From assembly GCA_937925565.1 (NCBI GenBank), contig CALALM010000057.1, positions 1-24,812 on the forward strand: 24,812 nucleotides of DNA. The letters are read 5' to 3'. Positions within the stretch are counted from its first letter, which is position 1; each line of letters begins with the position of its first letter. The translations under genes were made by a program, and so were the position numbers. Below, piece by piece: positions 7,153-14,362 of the stretch. A model generated the notes under the pieces. That model had not been told where the DNA came from, did no database searches, and saw only the letters and a list, made by a program, of their open reading frames with translations. Source of the DNA: an uncultured Centipeda sp. GTDB taxonomy: Bacteria; Bacillota; Negativicutes; Selenomonadales; Selenomonadaceae.

Positions 7153-7986
7153 TTAGAAATTTCGCTTGACGATGGCGTCGACCTTTTCCTTGCCGATGCG
7201 GTAGACATCCTCGGGATCCATCTTGTAGTACTCGGGACGGAAGAGCTCGAGGGATACGGCGTCCGCCGCCCAGCCGATCTTCTTCAGCGTCTGCAGGATG
7301 GCATCGAGCGGGATGCAGCCCGTGCCCGGGAAGACGCGGTCCTCATCGAGCAGCGAGCCGATGGGGAAGTCCTCCGTGTCGTTCAGATGGACGATGAAGA
7401 TCTTCTTCCCGTCCGCCTTTGCGAGATCGGAGAGCTGCGAGCCCATGCCGTGGAAGTGGAAGCAGTCGACGGTGATGCCGACGTTATCCATGTCCACATC
7501 CTGAATGATCTCGTATGCCTGTGCAAAGGTGTTGATGGATGCCGCAGGATGCCCGAGGAATTCGACCGAGATGCGCATGCCGTACTTAGCGGCGATGGCA
7601 CCCATCTCCTTCAGGCATTTGACAGCGGAGTCGTGGATCTCCTGCATCGTGACCTTCTTGAGGTCGACGGTCGGCACGGTGATGACCGTCTTGCAGCCGA
7701 TCACCTTGCCCCACTCGCACATCTGCCGCAGCTCCGCGAGAATCGCCTGATAGTCCTCAGGCGTGCGGTTGTTGAAGTAGCACAGGGTGTTGAACGCCAG
7801 CGGCTGAAGGTTGTGCTTCTTGAGGTCAGCGGCAAGATCCTCGATGGTATGTGTTTTGAGATAGTTCGGAATGCCGTCCATCGTGCGCGGTTCGATCATG
7901 TCGAATCCGTACTTTTCGCAGAGTTCCATGTCTTTCGCGAGACTGGATTTCTCCAGGCAGGTCGCCTGATTCATGCTGATCTTCAT
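7153..7986 (-). CDS. iolI: Inosose isomerase IolI
   Basis: A 277-residue TIM-barrel enzyme that closely resembles B. subtilis IolI (278 residues), which interconverts 2-keto-myo-inositol and 1-keto-D-chiro-inositol. Shared segments include NQATCLEKSSL, DTEDFPIGSLLDEDRV and LELFRPEYYKM. The divalent-metal ligands are all present: E142 (VEFLGHP), D174 (VDCFHFH), H200 (IVHLNDT) and E247 (SLELFRP). ATG 7986 is preceded by AAAAAGGAG. First gene of the iolI-iolG operon, expressed from a promoter with a poor -35 and an overlapping activator-type element, so expression is probably inducer-dependent. Its presence suggests the strain handles D-chiro-inositol or shuttles keto-inositols. Confidence 0.93.
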   Translation of the reverse strand: MKISMNQATCLEKSSLAKDMELCEKYGFDMIEPRTMDGIPNYLKTHTIEDLAADLKKHNLQPLAFNTLCYFNNRTPEDYQAILAELRQMCEWGKVIGCKTVITVPTVDLKKVTMQEIHDSAVKCLKEMGAIAAKYGMRISVEFLGHPAASINTFAQAYEIIQDVDMDNVGITVDCFHFHGMGSQLSDLAKADGKKIFIVHLNDTEDFPIGSLLDEDRVFPGTGCIPLDAILQTLKKIGWAADAVSLELFRPEYYKMDPEDVYRIGKEKVDAIVKRNF

Positions 7987-8051
7987 AGTCCGTGCTCCTT
8001 TTTCAGATGATGAAACCCAATGATAAGCTGTCCACTTCTTATCGTGCTTCT

Positions 8052-8100
8052 ATTGTAGCGCAGGTGCGGCGTTCGCGCTTTCCCGTTTCTGCCTGTTTTT
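8052..8100 (-). promoter_or_regulatory. iolI-iolG promoter with activator element
   Basis: On the minus strand the -10 is TACAAT (8052-8057). There is no good -35; instead the 24-bp element at 8076-8099 (plus strand CGCTTTCCCGTTTCTGCC, then TGTTTT) begins 18 bases upstream. The same element at the same distance precedes iolT. A further 12-mer TTTCTGCAAAAG lies at 8138-8149. Confidence 0.75.
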
Positions 8101-8104
8101 CCGC

Positions 8105-8140
8105 AAAAAAAGAGGTGCAAGCCATAGGACTTGCACTTTT
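8105..8140 (-). terminator. Terminator of the AraC-type regulator gene
   Basis: On the minus strand, GTGCAAG pairs with CTTGCAC (8115-8121 with 8130-8136) and is followed by CTCTTTTTTT. It separates the regulator from iolI. Confidence 0.8.
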
Positions 8141-8190
8141 CTGCAAAAGGGGAGGCTGCAGGGGAAATCCTGTGTGCTGCTTTCGGCACA

Positions 8191-9099
8191 CTAGCGGCGG
8201 CGTTCCTGCCCCGCGATCTCGCCGAGCTGCTTGTACTGGTTCATGCCGACCTTGTATTTGCGGTAGCTCTGCGGGGACATCCCTGTGAACTTCTTGAACT
8301 GGTTGTTGAAATAGCTGATGTTGTCAAAGCCGATGCGTGCGCTCACCTCGGTGATGGAGAGGTCGGTCGTGACGAGGAGCGTCTGCGCCTCGCCGATGCG
8401 GCGGCGGATGATGTACTGGATGGGCGCGAAGCCGAAGCGTTTCTTAAACTGATGGGCAAGCCCCGAGGTGCTCATGTGGACGCGTGCGCTCAGCGTTTCG
8501 ACGGACAGATCCTCCATGAAGTGACGGTCGATGTAGTCCTTGAGCGCGATGAAGAGGCAATCCTTTTCACGCACGGGGGCGATCGGTTCGTGCGGGAGCT
8601 GGAAGAGCAGGATCTGCAGGAGTGTTGTGAGGATGGAACGGGTGACGGCGTCGCTGCCCGTGTGCTTTTGCTGCACTTGTCCATAGAGGATGCGGAAGAG
8701 GGAACGGAGCGTCGGCATGAGATTGCCCGCGTGGAGGAGCGGAGCCGTTGTATCCGGCAGGAGGCAGTTCTCGGGCAGTCCCTCCAGCTGCAGTCCCTTG
8801 ATGCCACAGTTGTAGAACCAGAGTCCCGTCGCGGGATCTGCGCTCTCATCGTGGAGGACGCCCTGATTGTAGACGAGGACATCGCCGCGCTGCACGTCAT
8901 ACATGCGGCTGGCGATGCGGATGTGTCCACGCCCCTGACAGATCAGTTGGAGTTCGAGGTTGTGCTCATGCCGGTGGAAGGCGGAGGGCATGAGCGTTTC
9001 CTCGCGGTCATTGTAGCCGATGTAGATGAGGCGGAGCGCCTCGCCGAACGCCGGTGGGGGCGGCAGTTTTTTTGCCGCCTTGTAGTAGAGGATGGTCAT
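8191..9099 (-). CDS. AraC-family transcriptional regulator (cupin + HTH)
   Basis: A 302-residue regulator. ATG 9099 is preferred to an upstream start because GAGGTG lies just before it. The N-terminal cupin-like sensor domain (about 30-110) contains HRHEHNLELQLICQGRG and GDVLVYNQGVLHDE, whose histidines may shape the ligand pocket. The C-terminal 100 residues hold two helix-turn-helix units, LSVETLSARVHMSTSGLAHQ and LSITEVSARIGFDNISYF, ending GMSPQSYRKYK. It lies between iolT and the iolI-iolG operon on the same strand, bounded by terminators, with its own TATACT -10. I infer that it activates both neighbouring operons through the shared promoter element, in response to inositol or inosose. 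It could instead act elsewhere. Confidence 0.9.
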   Translation of the reverse strand: MTILYYKAAKKLPPPPAFGEALRLIYIGYNDREETLMPSAFHRHEHNLELQLICQGRGHIRIASRMYDVQRGDVLVYNQGVLHDESADPATGLWFYNCGIKGLQLEGLPENCLLPDTTAPLLHAGNLMPTLRSLFRILYGQVQQKHTGSDAVTRSILTTLLQILLFQLPHEPIAPVREKDCLFIALKDYIDRHFMEDLSVETLSARVHMSTSGLAHQFKKRFGFAPIQYIIRRRIGEAQTLLVTTDLSITEVSARIGFDNISYFNNQFKKFTGMSPQSYRKYKVGMNQYKQLGEIAGQERRR

Positions 9100-9132
9100 G
9101 GCACAGCACCTCGCTTTCCATTGAATAATATC

Positions 9133-9138
9133 AGTATA
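9133..9138 (-). promoter_or_regulatory. -10 of the AraC-type regulator gene
   Basis: TATACT on the minus strand, about 34 bases before the start codon. No convincing -35 is visible. A weak, gapped relative of the iolI/iolT element lies at 9171-9193, and TTTCTGC at 9221-9227. Confidence 0.45.
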
Positions 9139-9230
9139 GCACAAAAAATCTGTCGGATGAAAGATTTATACTTTTACAGTCTGCGTTCTTTTGTAACATT
9201 TATGATAGAGCCGCTTTGTCTTTCTGCAAC

Positions 9231-9260
9231 AAAAAGCCTCCCCCGTCGAAACGGGGGAGG
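9231..9260 (-). terminator. Terminator downstream of iolT
   Basis: A 10-bp perfect stem, CCTCCCCCGT (9237-9246) with ACGGGGGAGG (9251-9260), closed by a CGAA/TTCG tetraloop and followed on the minus strand by CTTTTT. It is one of the strongest terminators in the window. Confidence 0.92.
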
Positions 9261-9304
9261 GGAACCACGCGCAGGGTGGAAGGGGCGCCTTTATCGGCAG
9301 TGTG

Positions 9305-10693
9305 CTATGCCGTCGCTTTGCCGTGGTGCCGGAAGTCGTGCTCAATCTGCTCAAGCGAGCGTCCCTTCGTCTCGGGTACAAACTTGAAGACGAAGGCGAG
9401 TCCGAGCAGTCCGACGGCGGCGAACATATAGAACGTGAAAGACAGACCGAACGTGAAGAGGAAGTACGGGAACGCCGAGCCGATGCAGAAGTTTGTGAGC
9501 CAGAGGCAGAGTACGGCGCAGCCCATACCCATGCCGCGCAGACGCAGCGGGAACAGCTCGGAGAGCAGTAGCCACGTCACGGGGGAGAGGAAGCCCTGCT
9601 GGAAGAAGAGGAAGGTGACGGTCAGCGACAGTACGACGTAGGGGAGAGCCGTTGTCCCCTCAAGCATCGCCGAGAGAATGCCGATGGCGAGCAGACACGC
9701 CATGGTGCCGATCTGTCCGGTCATGATGAGCGGGCGGCGTCCGTGGCGCCCCATCATCCAGATGCCGAAGAGCGTGGCAAGGACGGAGATAACACCGTTC
9801 GCAACATTGCCGATGAGCGCCGCCTCGGTCGAGAAGCCCGCCTCGGTGAGGATCTGCGTGCCGTAGTACATGATGGAGTTGACGCCCGAGATCTGCTGGC
9901 AGATGGAGACGCCCATGCCGATGAAGACGATGCGGCGGATCCACGGGGTTGTGAGGTCGCTGTAGGAAGCCTTCTCGATATGCTTCTCGGCTTCGAGGTT
10001 GTCCTGAATCTCGTTGAACTCGGAGATCGCGCCCTTTTCGGAGCGGATCTTCTTGAGAACCTCAAGCGCGTCGCTGACGCGTCCGTTGAGTACCAGCCAG
10101 CGCGGACTCTCGGGTATGGCGAGCATACCGAACCAGAGGACGATGGCGGGCAGGGCTGCAATCGCGAGCATGTAGCGCCAGATGTGACCCGTCTCACCGA
10201 AGGTGACGCCGAGGATCGCGTTGAGGACGAAGGCGAGGAGCTGACCTGTGACGATCATCAGCTCGTTCTACGTTACCATGCGCCCGCGCCGGTCGGCGGG
10301 CGACATCTCGGCGAGATAGGCGGGAACGGTGACGGAGGCACCGCCGACGGCAAGTCCGAGAACGAAGCGGCAGGCGATGAGAATGGGTGCGGTCGGGGAG
10401 ACGGCACAGCCAAGTGCTGCAAAGAAGAAGATGACGGCGAGGACGAGGAGCATCCTGCGGCGCCCCTGTGCATCCGCGATTCGTCCGCCGAGGAACGAGC
10501 CGATTGCCGCCCCGAAGAGCAGCCCGCTCGCGACGAAGCCCTCCACGGCCGGCGTCAGATTGAGCTGATCGGGGCGGGACATATAGGCGAGGGCACCGTT
10601 GATAACACCCGTGTCGTAGCCGAAGAGGAGTCCGCCGAAGGTTGAGACGTATGTGACGCGCCTCAGGTATTGCTTGTGCGTTTGTTCTGCCAT
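9305..10693 (-). pseudogene. iolT: IolT-type inositol/sugar symporter interrupted by one amber codon
   Basis: A 12-helix MFS sugar-porter gene that reads in a single frame except for TAG at codon 142 (10268-10270). It starts at ATG 10693 after GGGAGGA. The first part has STFGGLLFGYDTGVINGAL, RFVLGLAVGGASVTVPAYL and RRGRMVT. After the stop the same frame continues NELMIVTGQLLAFVLNAILG, later GVNSIMYYGTQI, PESPRWLV and FVPETKGRSLEQIE. B. subtilis IolT has VTQNELMIV here, so CAG to TAG is the likely change. The family role is proton-coupled myo-inositol uptake. Unless the codon is read through or is a sequencing error, the transporter is lost. The second part has its own ATG at 10258, but half a permease is unlikely to work. 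Its promoter shares the iolI activator element. Confidence 0.9.
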
Positions 10694-10819
10694 GCTGCAA
10701 TCCTCCCTATTAAATGTGTGCGACGGGAAGCACGGATAACATGAAGCTCTTATCAACGCTTCCTGTAAAACCTCGGTGCGTGGATCCGCTGCACGCCGTT
10801 GAGGTTTCGTTCTGTGTTA

Positions 10820-10867
10820 AGTATAGGGGATTTTTGCTGCACACGCTTTCACGTTTCTGCCTGTTTT
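10820..10867 (-). promoter_or_regulatory. iolT promoter with activator element
   Basis: On the minus strand the -10 is TATACT (10820-10825). The 24-bp element at 10844-10867 (plus strand CGCTTTCACGTTTCTGCC, then TGTTTT) starts 18 bases upstream and differs from the iolI copy at one base. The 12-mer TTTCTGCAAAAG recurs at 10907-10918. The 311-base gap 10694-11004 otherwise holds AT-rich DNA and the terminator at 10947. Confidence 0.75.
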
Positions 10868-10946
10868 CATTTCAAAATTGATAGGTTCTGGTTATGTTTT
10901 TATATATTTCTGCAAAAGTTTGTGAAAAATGTGTAGTTTTGAGAAT

Positions 10947-10985
10947 ATAAAAATCTGCCGCACGATGTTTTCACCATGCGGCAGA
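10947..10985 (-). terminator. Terminator of the 11005-12162 dehydrogenase gene
   Basis: TCTGCCGCA (10954-10962) pairs with TGCGGCAGA (10977-10985). On the minus strand a TTTTTAT run follows the stem. Confidence 0.85.
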
Positions 10986-11004
10986 CCTGTGCTTACACGA
11001 TATC

Positions 11005-12162
11005 TCAGTACATTACCCAAGCGCCTTCGTTCTTCGCGGACTCGACGCATTTCTCAACCCACTTCACGCCCTCCGCGCCCGCATGGACGTCGGGATACCA
11101 GAAGTCGATTGCCTCGCCCTTCGCGTTCTTGTCGATTGCGCGTGCGAATTTCGTGTAGAGGTTACTCCACGCCTCGAAGAGTCCCTCGGGGTGACCGCCG
11201 CCGATGCGGTCGTCCGCGCGTGCCTCGGCATAGAGATAACCCGCACCGCGCTGCATCGCGCCCTGCATATTTCCCTGCACCTCGTATTGGAGCTGGTTCG
11301 GATGCTCGGCATCCCATGCGATTGACGCCTTTTCGCCGACGATGCGGAAACGTGCGCCGAACTCGGAACCTGCGTTGACGCAGCTCGACCAGATGTAGCC
11401 GATCGCACCGTTGTCGTACTCCATGATGCTCATGGCGTTGTCCTCAAGTGCGCGTCCCTCGACGAAGCTCTGTGCCGAGCACATAAGGCGTCGGATCTTG
11501 ATGTTCGGGACGATTGCCTCCTGCAGATAGAGCATGTGCGTCCCAACGTCGCCGAGGACGTAGGAAAGACCCGCCTTCTTCGGGTCGACACGCCATGCCG
11601 TCGCTGCCGACTTCTTTTCGACCGCGACGTTGTGTGCGCCGTGTGCGAACTGCATATTGAGGATGCGGATGGGGCCGAGGTCGCCGCTAGCGACCATGCG
11701 GCGCGCCTGCTCGATCATCTGATGCCCGCAGTAGCCGTAGGAGAGGAACATGATGCGCTTCTTCTCCTTCGCCAGACGCTCCAGCTCCTGTGCCTCGTTG
11801 GAAAAGAAGCACATGGGCTTCTCGCAGTAGACATGCAGTCCTGCCTCAAGCGCTGCCTTTGCAATCTCGTAGTGCGTGAAATTCGGCGTTGCGACGGAGA
11901 CTGCCTCGATGCCGTCCGCACGCTTTGCCTCTGCGGCGAACATCTCCTTGTAGTTTGTGTAGCAGCGATCGGGGGCGACATAGCATTTCTCGCCGAAGTC
12001 GCGTCCGCGCTCCGGATCGATGTCGAACACGCCTGCAACGAGCCGGAAATTGTTGTCGCGCAGCGCCGCCGAGCGATGGATGTAGCCGATCTGACTGCCG
12101 CGTCCGCCGCCGATCATTGCCCAGCGAATGGGACGCTCCAAGAATTTCTCTCCGTCAATCAT
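11005..12162 (-). CDS. Gfo/Idh/MocA family oxidoreductase, likely cyclitol or sugar dehydrogenase
   Basis: Cytoplasmic NAD(P)-dependent oxidoreductase of 385 residues, longer than the two iolG-type proteins in this window. The Rossmann domain begins WAMIGGGRGSQIG (residues 14-26). The catalytic lysine is K115 in CEKPM, and GDVGTHML gives the D205/H209 pair typical of the family. ATG 12162 follows AAAGGAGGATCACC. It is downstream of the IolE-like gene in the same direction, separated by the palindromic element at 12224-12399, and ends at the terminator at 10947. The context favours a keto-inositol or rare-sugar substrate (for example a scyllo-inositol dehydrogenase), but the sequence alone does not settle this. 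No defects are visible. Confidence 0.85.
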   Translation of the reverse strand: MIDGEKFLERPIRWAMIGGGRGSQIGYIHRSAALRDNNFRLVAGVFDIDPERGRDFGEKCYVAPDRCYTNYKEMFAAEAKRADGIEAVSVATPNFTHYEIAKAALEAGLHVYCEKPMCFFSNEAQELERLAKEKKRIMFLSYGYCGHQMIEQARRMVASGDLGPIRILNMQFAHGAHNVAVEKKSAATAWRVDPKKAGLSYVLGDVGTHMLYLQEAIVPNIKIRRLMCSAQSFVEGRALEDNAMSIMEYDNGAIGYIWSSCVNAGSEFGARFRIVGEKASIAWDAEHPNQLQYEVQGNMQGAMQRGAGYLYAEARADDRIGGGHPEGLFEAWSNLYTKFARAIDKNAKGEAIDFWYPDVHAGAEGVKWVEKCVESAKNEGAWVMY

Positions 12163-12223
12163 GGTGATCCTCCTTTATTCCTGCCAATGTCGAATGAATT
12201 CTTTGTCGAATGTTGCGGGACGG

Positions 12224-12399
12224 TTGTGGCACGCTGCCCCGAAGCGAACCTTAGTGGAGCAAGTGAGTAAAGCGGGCGTTTCGCCCCCTGCGGATTTCTT
12301 TCGTTTAAGCGTAGCGCGTTTAAGAAGTCCGCAGGTATTTAGGCGAATAAGCACGCGATCCTTGCGTAACGAGGTGTTCGCGTGGGGTACGCGCCACAA
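12224..12399. repeat. MITE-like palindromic intergenic element
   Basis: The 176-bp element has imperfect terminal inverted repeats: TTGTGGCACGCTGCCCC (12224-12240) against the complement of GGGGTACGCGCCACAA (12384-12399). Similarity continues inward through GCGAAC. Inside is a long hairpin: CCTGCGGA near 12288 pairs with TCCGCAGG ending near 12336, with TTCTT/AAGAA continuing the stem. GCCCCCTG also pairs with CAGGGGGC (12401-12408) just outside the right end. It has no plausible gene and no clear target duplication. It fills the gap between the two genes of the minus-strand operon, so it would be transcribed as a structured leader for the dehydrogenase. Confidence 0.55.
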
Positions 12400-12413
12400 C
12401 AGGGGGCAGATGC

Positions 12414-13340
12414 TTACTCAAACCCAAGTCCGTGCAGATAGTCGACGCTCGCCTTCACGTCGCGCAGGCTCGTCGCGACGTTGCGTGGGTCGCGCTCCTG
12501 CTCCACCGTGATATAGCCCGCGTAGTGCAGCTCCTCGGTGAGCAGCTTGTAGATGGCTGGGTAGTCGAGCATGCCCGTGCCGATGGGGCACATTGCGCCC
12601 TTGCCGCAGCCCTCGAAGAAGCGGATGTGCTCGGCGAGGACTTCATTATAGACCTTCTCATTGATGTCCTTGAAATGGATGTAGTCGAGCCGATCCGCAT
12701 ATTTGCGCAGCCACTCCACCGGATCCATGCCGGAGTAGCGCAGATGCCCCGTGTCAAGGCAAAGCCCCGCGACCTCGTCGGGGATGTCCTCTGCCAGACG
12801 GTCGATCTCGTCCGCGAACTCGATGTAGCCGCCCGCGTGCGGATGGATGACGGCGCGTACGCCCCACTTCGCCGCCTTCTCTGCAATCGCGCGGATGTGC
12901 TCCATCATGCGCCCCCAATCCTCATCGGAGAGGCGCGGTGCGCGATCTGAATGCCCCGCCGCATAGTCGCGCTCGTCATGTCCCCAGTCCATGACGGTGA
13001 GATACGGTGTCCTGCGCCGCTGCCCCTCCTCGCGCGGCAGCGGCGGCAGCTTCGTGATGATGTCGCAGATATCGTCGACCTGCCGCAGGAGATTCTCGCA
13101 ATTGCCCGCAGCGACAAGATCATCAAAGATCGTGCCCGCCACGATTGAGATGCCGTTCTTCGACAGCTCTGCGCTCACAAGGTCGATGTCGAGCGGCAGA
13201 TAGCCGTACGGTCCGAGTTCGATGGCACGAAAGCCCGCCTTGCCCGCCTCTTCGAGCACCGTCTGCCACTTCGGCAGATAGGGATTCTTCACGTCGTCCA
13301 CGCCCCAGCAGCAGGGAGCGCCCGTGATGTGAATTGCCAT
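12414..13340 (-). CDS. IolE/MocC-like inosose dehydratase (TIM barrel)
   Basis: A 308-residue xylose-isomerase-like TIM barrel. ATG 13340 is chosen because GAAGGAGGTTTTCC precedes it; the longer frame adds an unlikely cysteine-rich leader. Family features are ELGPYGYLP near the start, VIHPHAGGYIEF, CLDTGHLRYSG, YIHFKDIN, GTGMLDYPAIY and TVEQERDP. The last two and the H-x-K-D motif are typical of IolE/MocC inosose dehydratases, which convert 2-keto-myo-inositol to the diketone; metal ligands would be among these acidic and histidine residues. It differs enough from B. subtilis IolE that another epimerase or dehydratase role remains possible. It is followed by a palindromic element and a Gfo/Idh/MocA gene in the same direction. 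Confidence 0.8.
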   Translation of the reverse strand: MAIHITGAPCCWGVDDVKNPYLPKWQTVLEEAGKAGFRAIELGPYGYLPLDIDLVSAELSKNGISIVAGTIFDDLVAAGNCENLLRQVDDICDIITKLPPLPREEGQRRRTPYLTVMDWGHDERDYAAGHSDRAPRLSDEDWGRMMEHIRAIAEKAAKWGVRAVIHPHAGGYIEFADEIDRLAEDIPDEVAGLCLDTGHLRYSGMDPVEWLRKYADRLDYIHFKDINEKVYNEVLAEHIRFFEGCGKGAMCPIGTGMLDYPAIYKLLTEELHYAGYITVEQERDPRNVATSLRDVKASVDYLHGLGFE

Positions 13341-13388
13341 AGGAAAACCTCCTTCACAACTGCAACACATACACAAGATTTACGCGTT

Positions 13389-13400
13389 TATTGTACAATA
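13389..13400 (-). promoter_or_regulatory. Palindromic promoter region of the IolE-like gene
   Basis: TATTGTACAATA is a perfect 12-bp palindrome that includes a TACAAT -10 on the minus strand, about 50 bases before the start. The DNA upstream is AT-rich and lacks a clear -35. A regulator binding here would cover the -10. Confidence 0.45.
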
Positions 13401-13490
13401 TATTATCATTATGAACCTCTGTTGGCTTGGTGTGATTCTGTGGGATTTTGGTATTTTGTGCGCGATTTCCTATAAAATCTTGCGATTCCG

Positions 13491-14228
13491 TCACGCGCGG
13501 AATATCAGCGACTTGACGAGGATGGACAGCCCGCCGAGGATAAAGATGAAGATGATGAAACGCTTCGAGGCGCGTTCGCCCATGCGCCGGTCGATCATCG
13601 TGCCGATCCACACACCGAGGATGGCGGCGGGGACGGAGATAGCGGTGAGCATGAGCGTGAACTCGGTGAAGATGCCGTTTGCCGCATAGGTGAGTGCGCG
13701 GAAGGCGTTCTCGATGAGGAAGATAAAGCATATACTGCCGCGGAATGCTGCGCGGTCTGCGCTCACGCGCTCGATGTACGCGAGGAAGAGCATATTGATG
13801 CCAAAGAGTCCCGACATCACCCCCGAGGCGAAAGAGAGGAGGTTGCGCAGCCAGTTGCACGGTGTCATGCCGCGCGTGTGGTCACGGAGCAGCATCTCGA
13901 CGCCGAGGCCGATGATGAAGACGCCGAGCAGCGCCTTGATGATCCACGGCGTCCCGAGCTTCAGGAGAAGCGTGCCCGGGATGACGCCGAGCAGAATGGC
14001 GATGAGCACGGGCAGCACCTGCCGAATCTGAAAGGAGTGGCGCGCACGCCATGAGATCCACGCGTTGACGGGAAGGTCGAGCAGAATGTTCGTCGGCGTG
14101 ATGACGACGTTGTCCAGCCGCATCGCCATCAGCGGATTTGTGAGCAGCGGATTGCCGAAGCCCGCCAGCCCCTTGATGACGAAGCCCGCAAGCTGGGACA
14201 GGAATACAATCGCGACGATTTCTTCCAT
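13491..14228 (-). CDS. TauE/SafE family membrane permease
   Basis: A 245-residue polytopic membrane protein of the TauE/SafE (formerly DUF81) family, annotated as anion or sulfite exporters but usually of unknown substrate. ATG 14228 is preferred because GGTGGAGGGAAT precedes it; the longer frame has no such site. About seven to eight hydrophobic stretches are visible, for example IVAIVFLSQLAGFVIKGLAG, VLPVLIAILLGVIPGTLLL and LMLTAISVPAAILGVWIG. The family's first-repeat signature is recognisable in GLAGFGNPLLTNPL. It is divergent from iolH and upstream of the IolE-like gene in the same direction. I infer uptake or export of an organic acid or cyclitol-related anion, but there is no direct evidence. 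Confidence 0.82.
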   Translation of the reverse strand: MEEIVAIVFLSQLAGFVIKGLAGFGNPLLTNPLMAMRLDNVVITPTNILLDLPVNAWISWRARHSFQIRQVLPVLIAILLGVIPGTLLLKLGTPWIIKALLGVFIIGLGVEMLLRDHTRGMTPCNWLRNLLSFASGVMSGLFGINMLFLAYIERVSADRAAFRGSICFIFLIENAFRALTYAANGIFTEFTLMLTAISVPAAILGVWIGTMIDRRMGERASKRFIIFIFILGGLSILVKSLIFRA

Positions 14229-14266
14229 AGATATTCCCTCCACCAAAATATTCTTAAAAACTCCCC

Positions 14267-14295
14267 TTGACAAACATTTGAGTCAATGATAGTTT
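14267..14295 (+). promoter_or_regulatory. Promoter of the iolH operon
   Basis: A perfect TTGACA (14267-14272) is followed after 17 bases by TAGTTT (14290-14295), which keeps the key T, A and final T of a -10. TTGAC and GTCAA (14282-14286) flank the -35 as a short inverted repeat. The site lies in the divergent gap with the permease gene. Confidence 0.5.
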
Positions 14296-14362
14296 ATTAG
14301 GCAAGAGTTGTCCACCTCTATATCATGATTTTATCAAAAATTCATCAGAGGAGGTTGTTTCC

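Noticed and set aside
6304..8010. A 568-codon plus-strand open frame opposite iolG and iolI
   Set aside because: It is an antisense shadow of GC-rich genes. The minus-strand frames encode clear IolG and IolI with all catalytic residues.
9171..9193. Possible third copy of the iolI/iolT operator upstream of the AraC gene
   Set aside because: The match needs a gap and several mismatches, and its distance from the -10 differs by about 12 bp, so autoregulation is only a weak possibility.
12175..12399. A 74-codon minus-strand open frame in the gap between two inositol genes
   Set aside because: It lies within the inverted-repeat element and its composition is explained by that structure; no ribosome site or family was seen.
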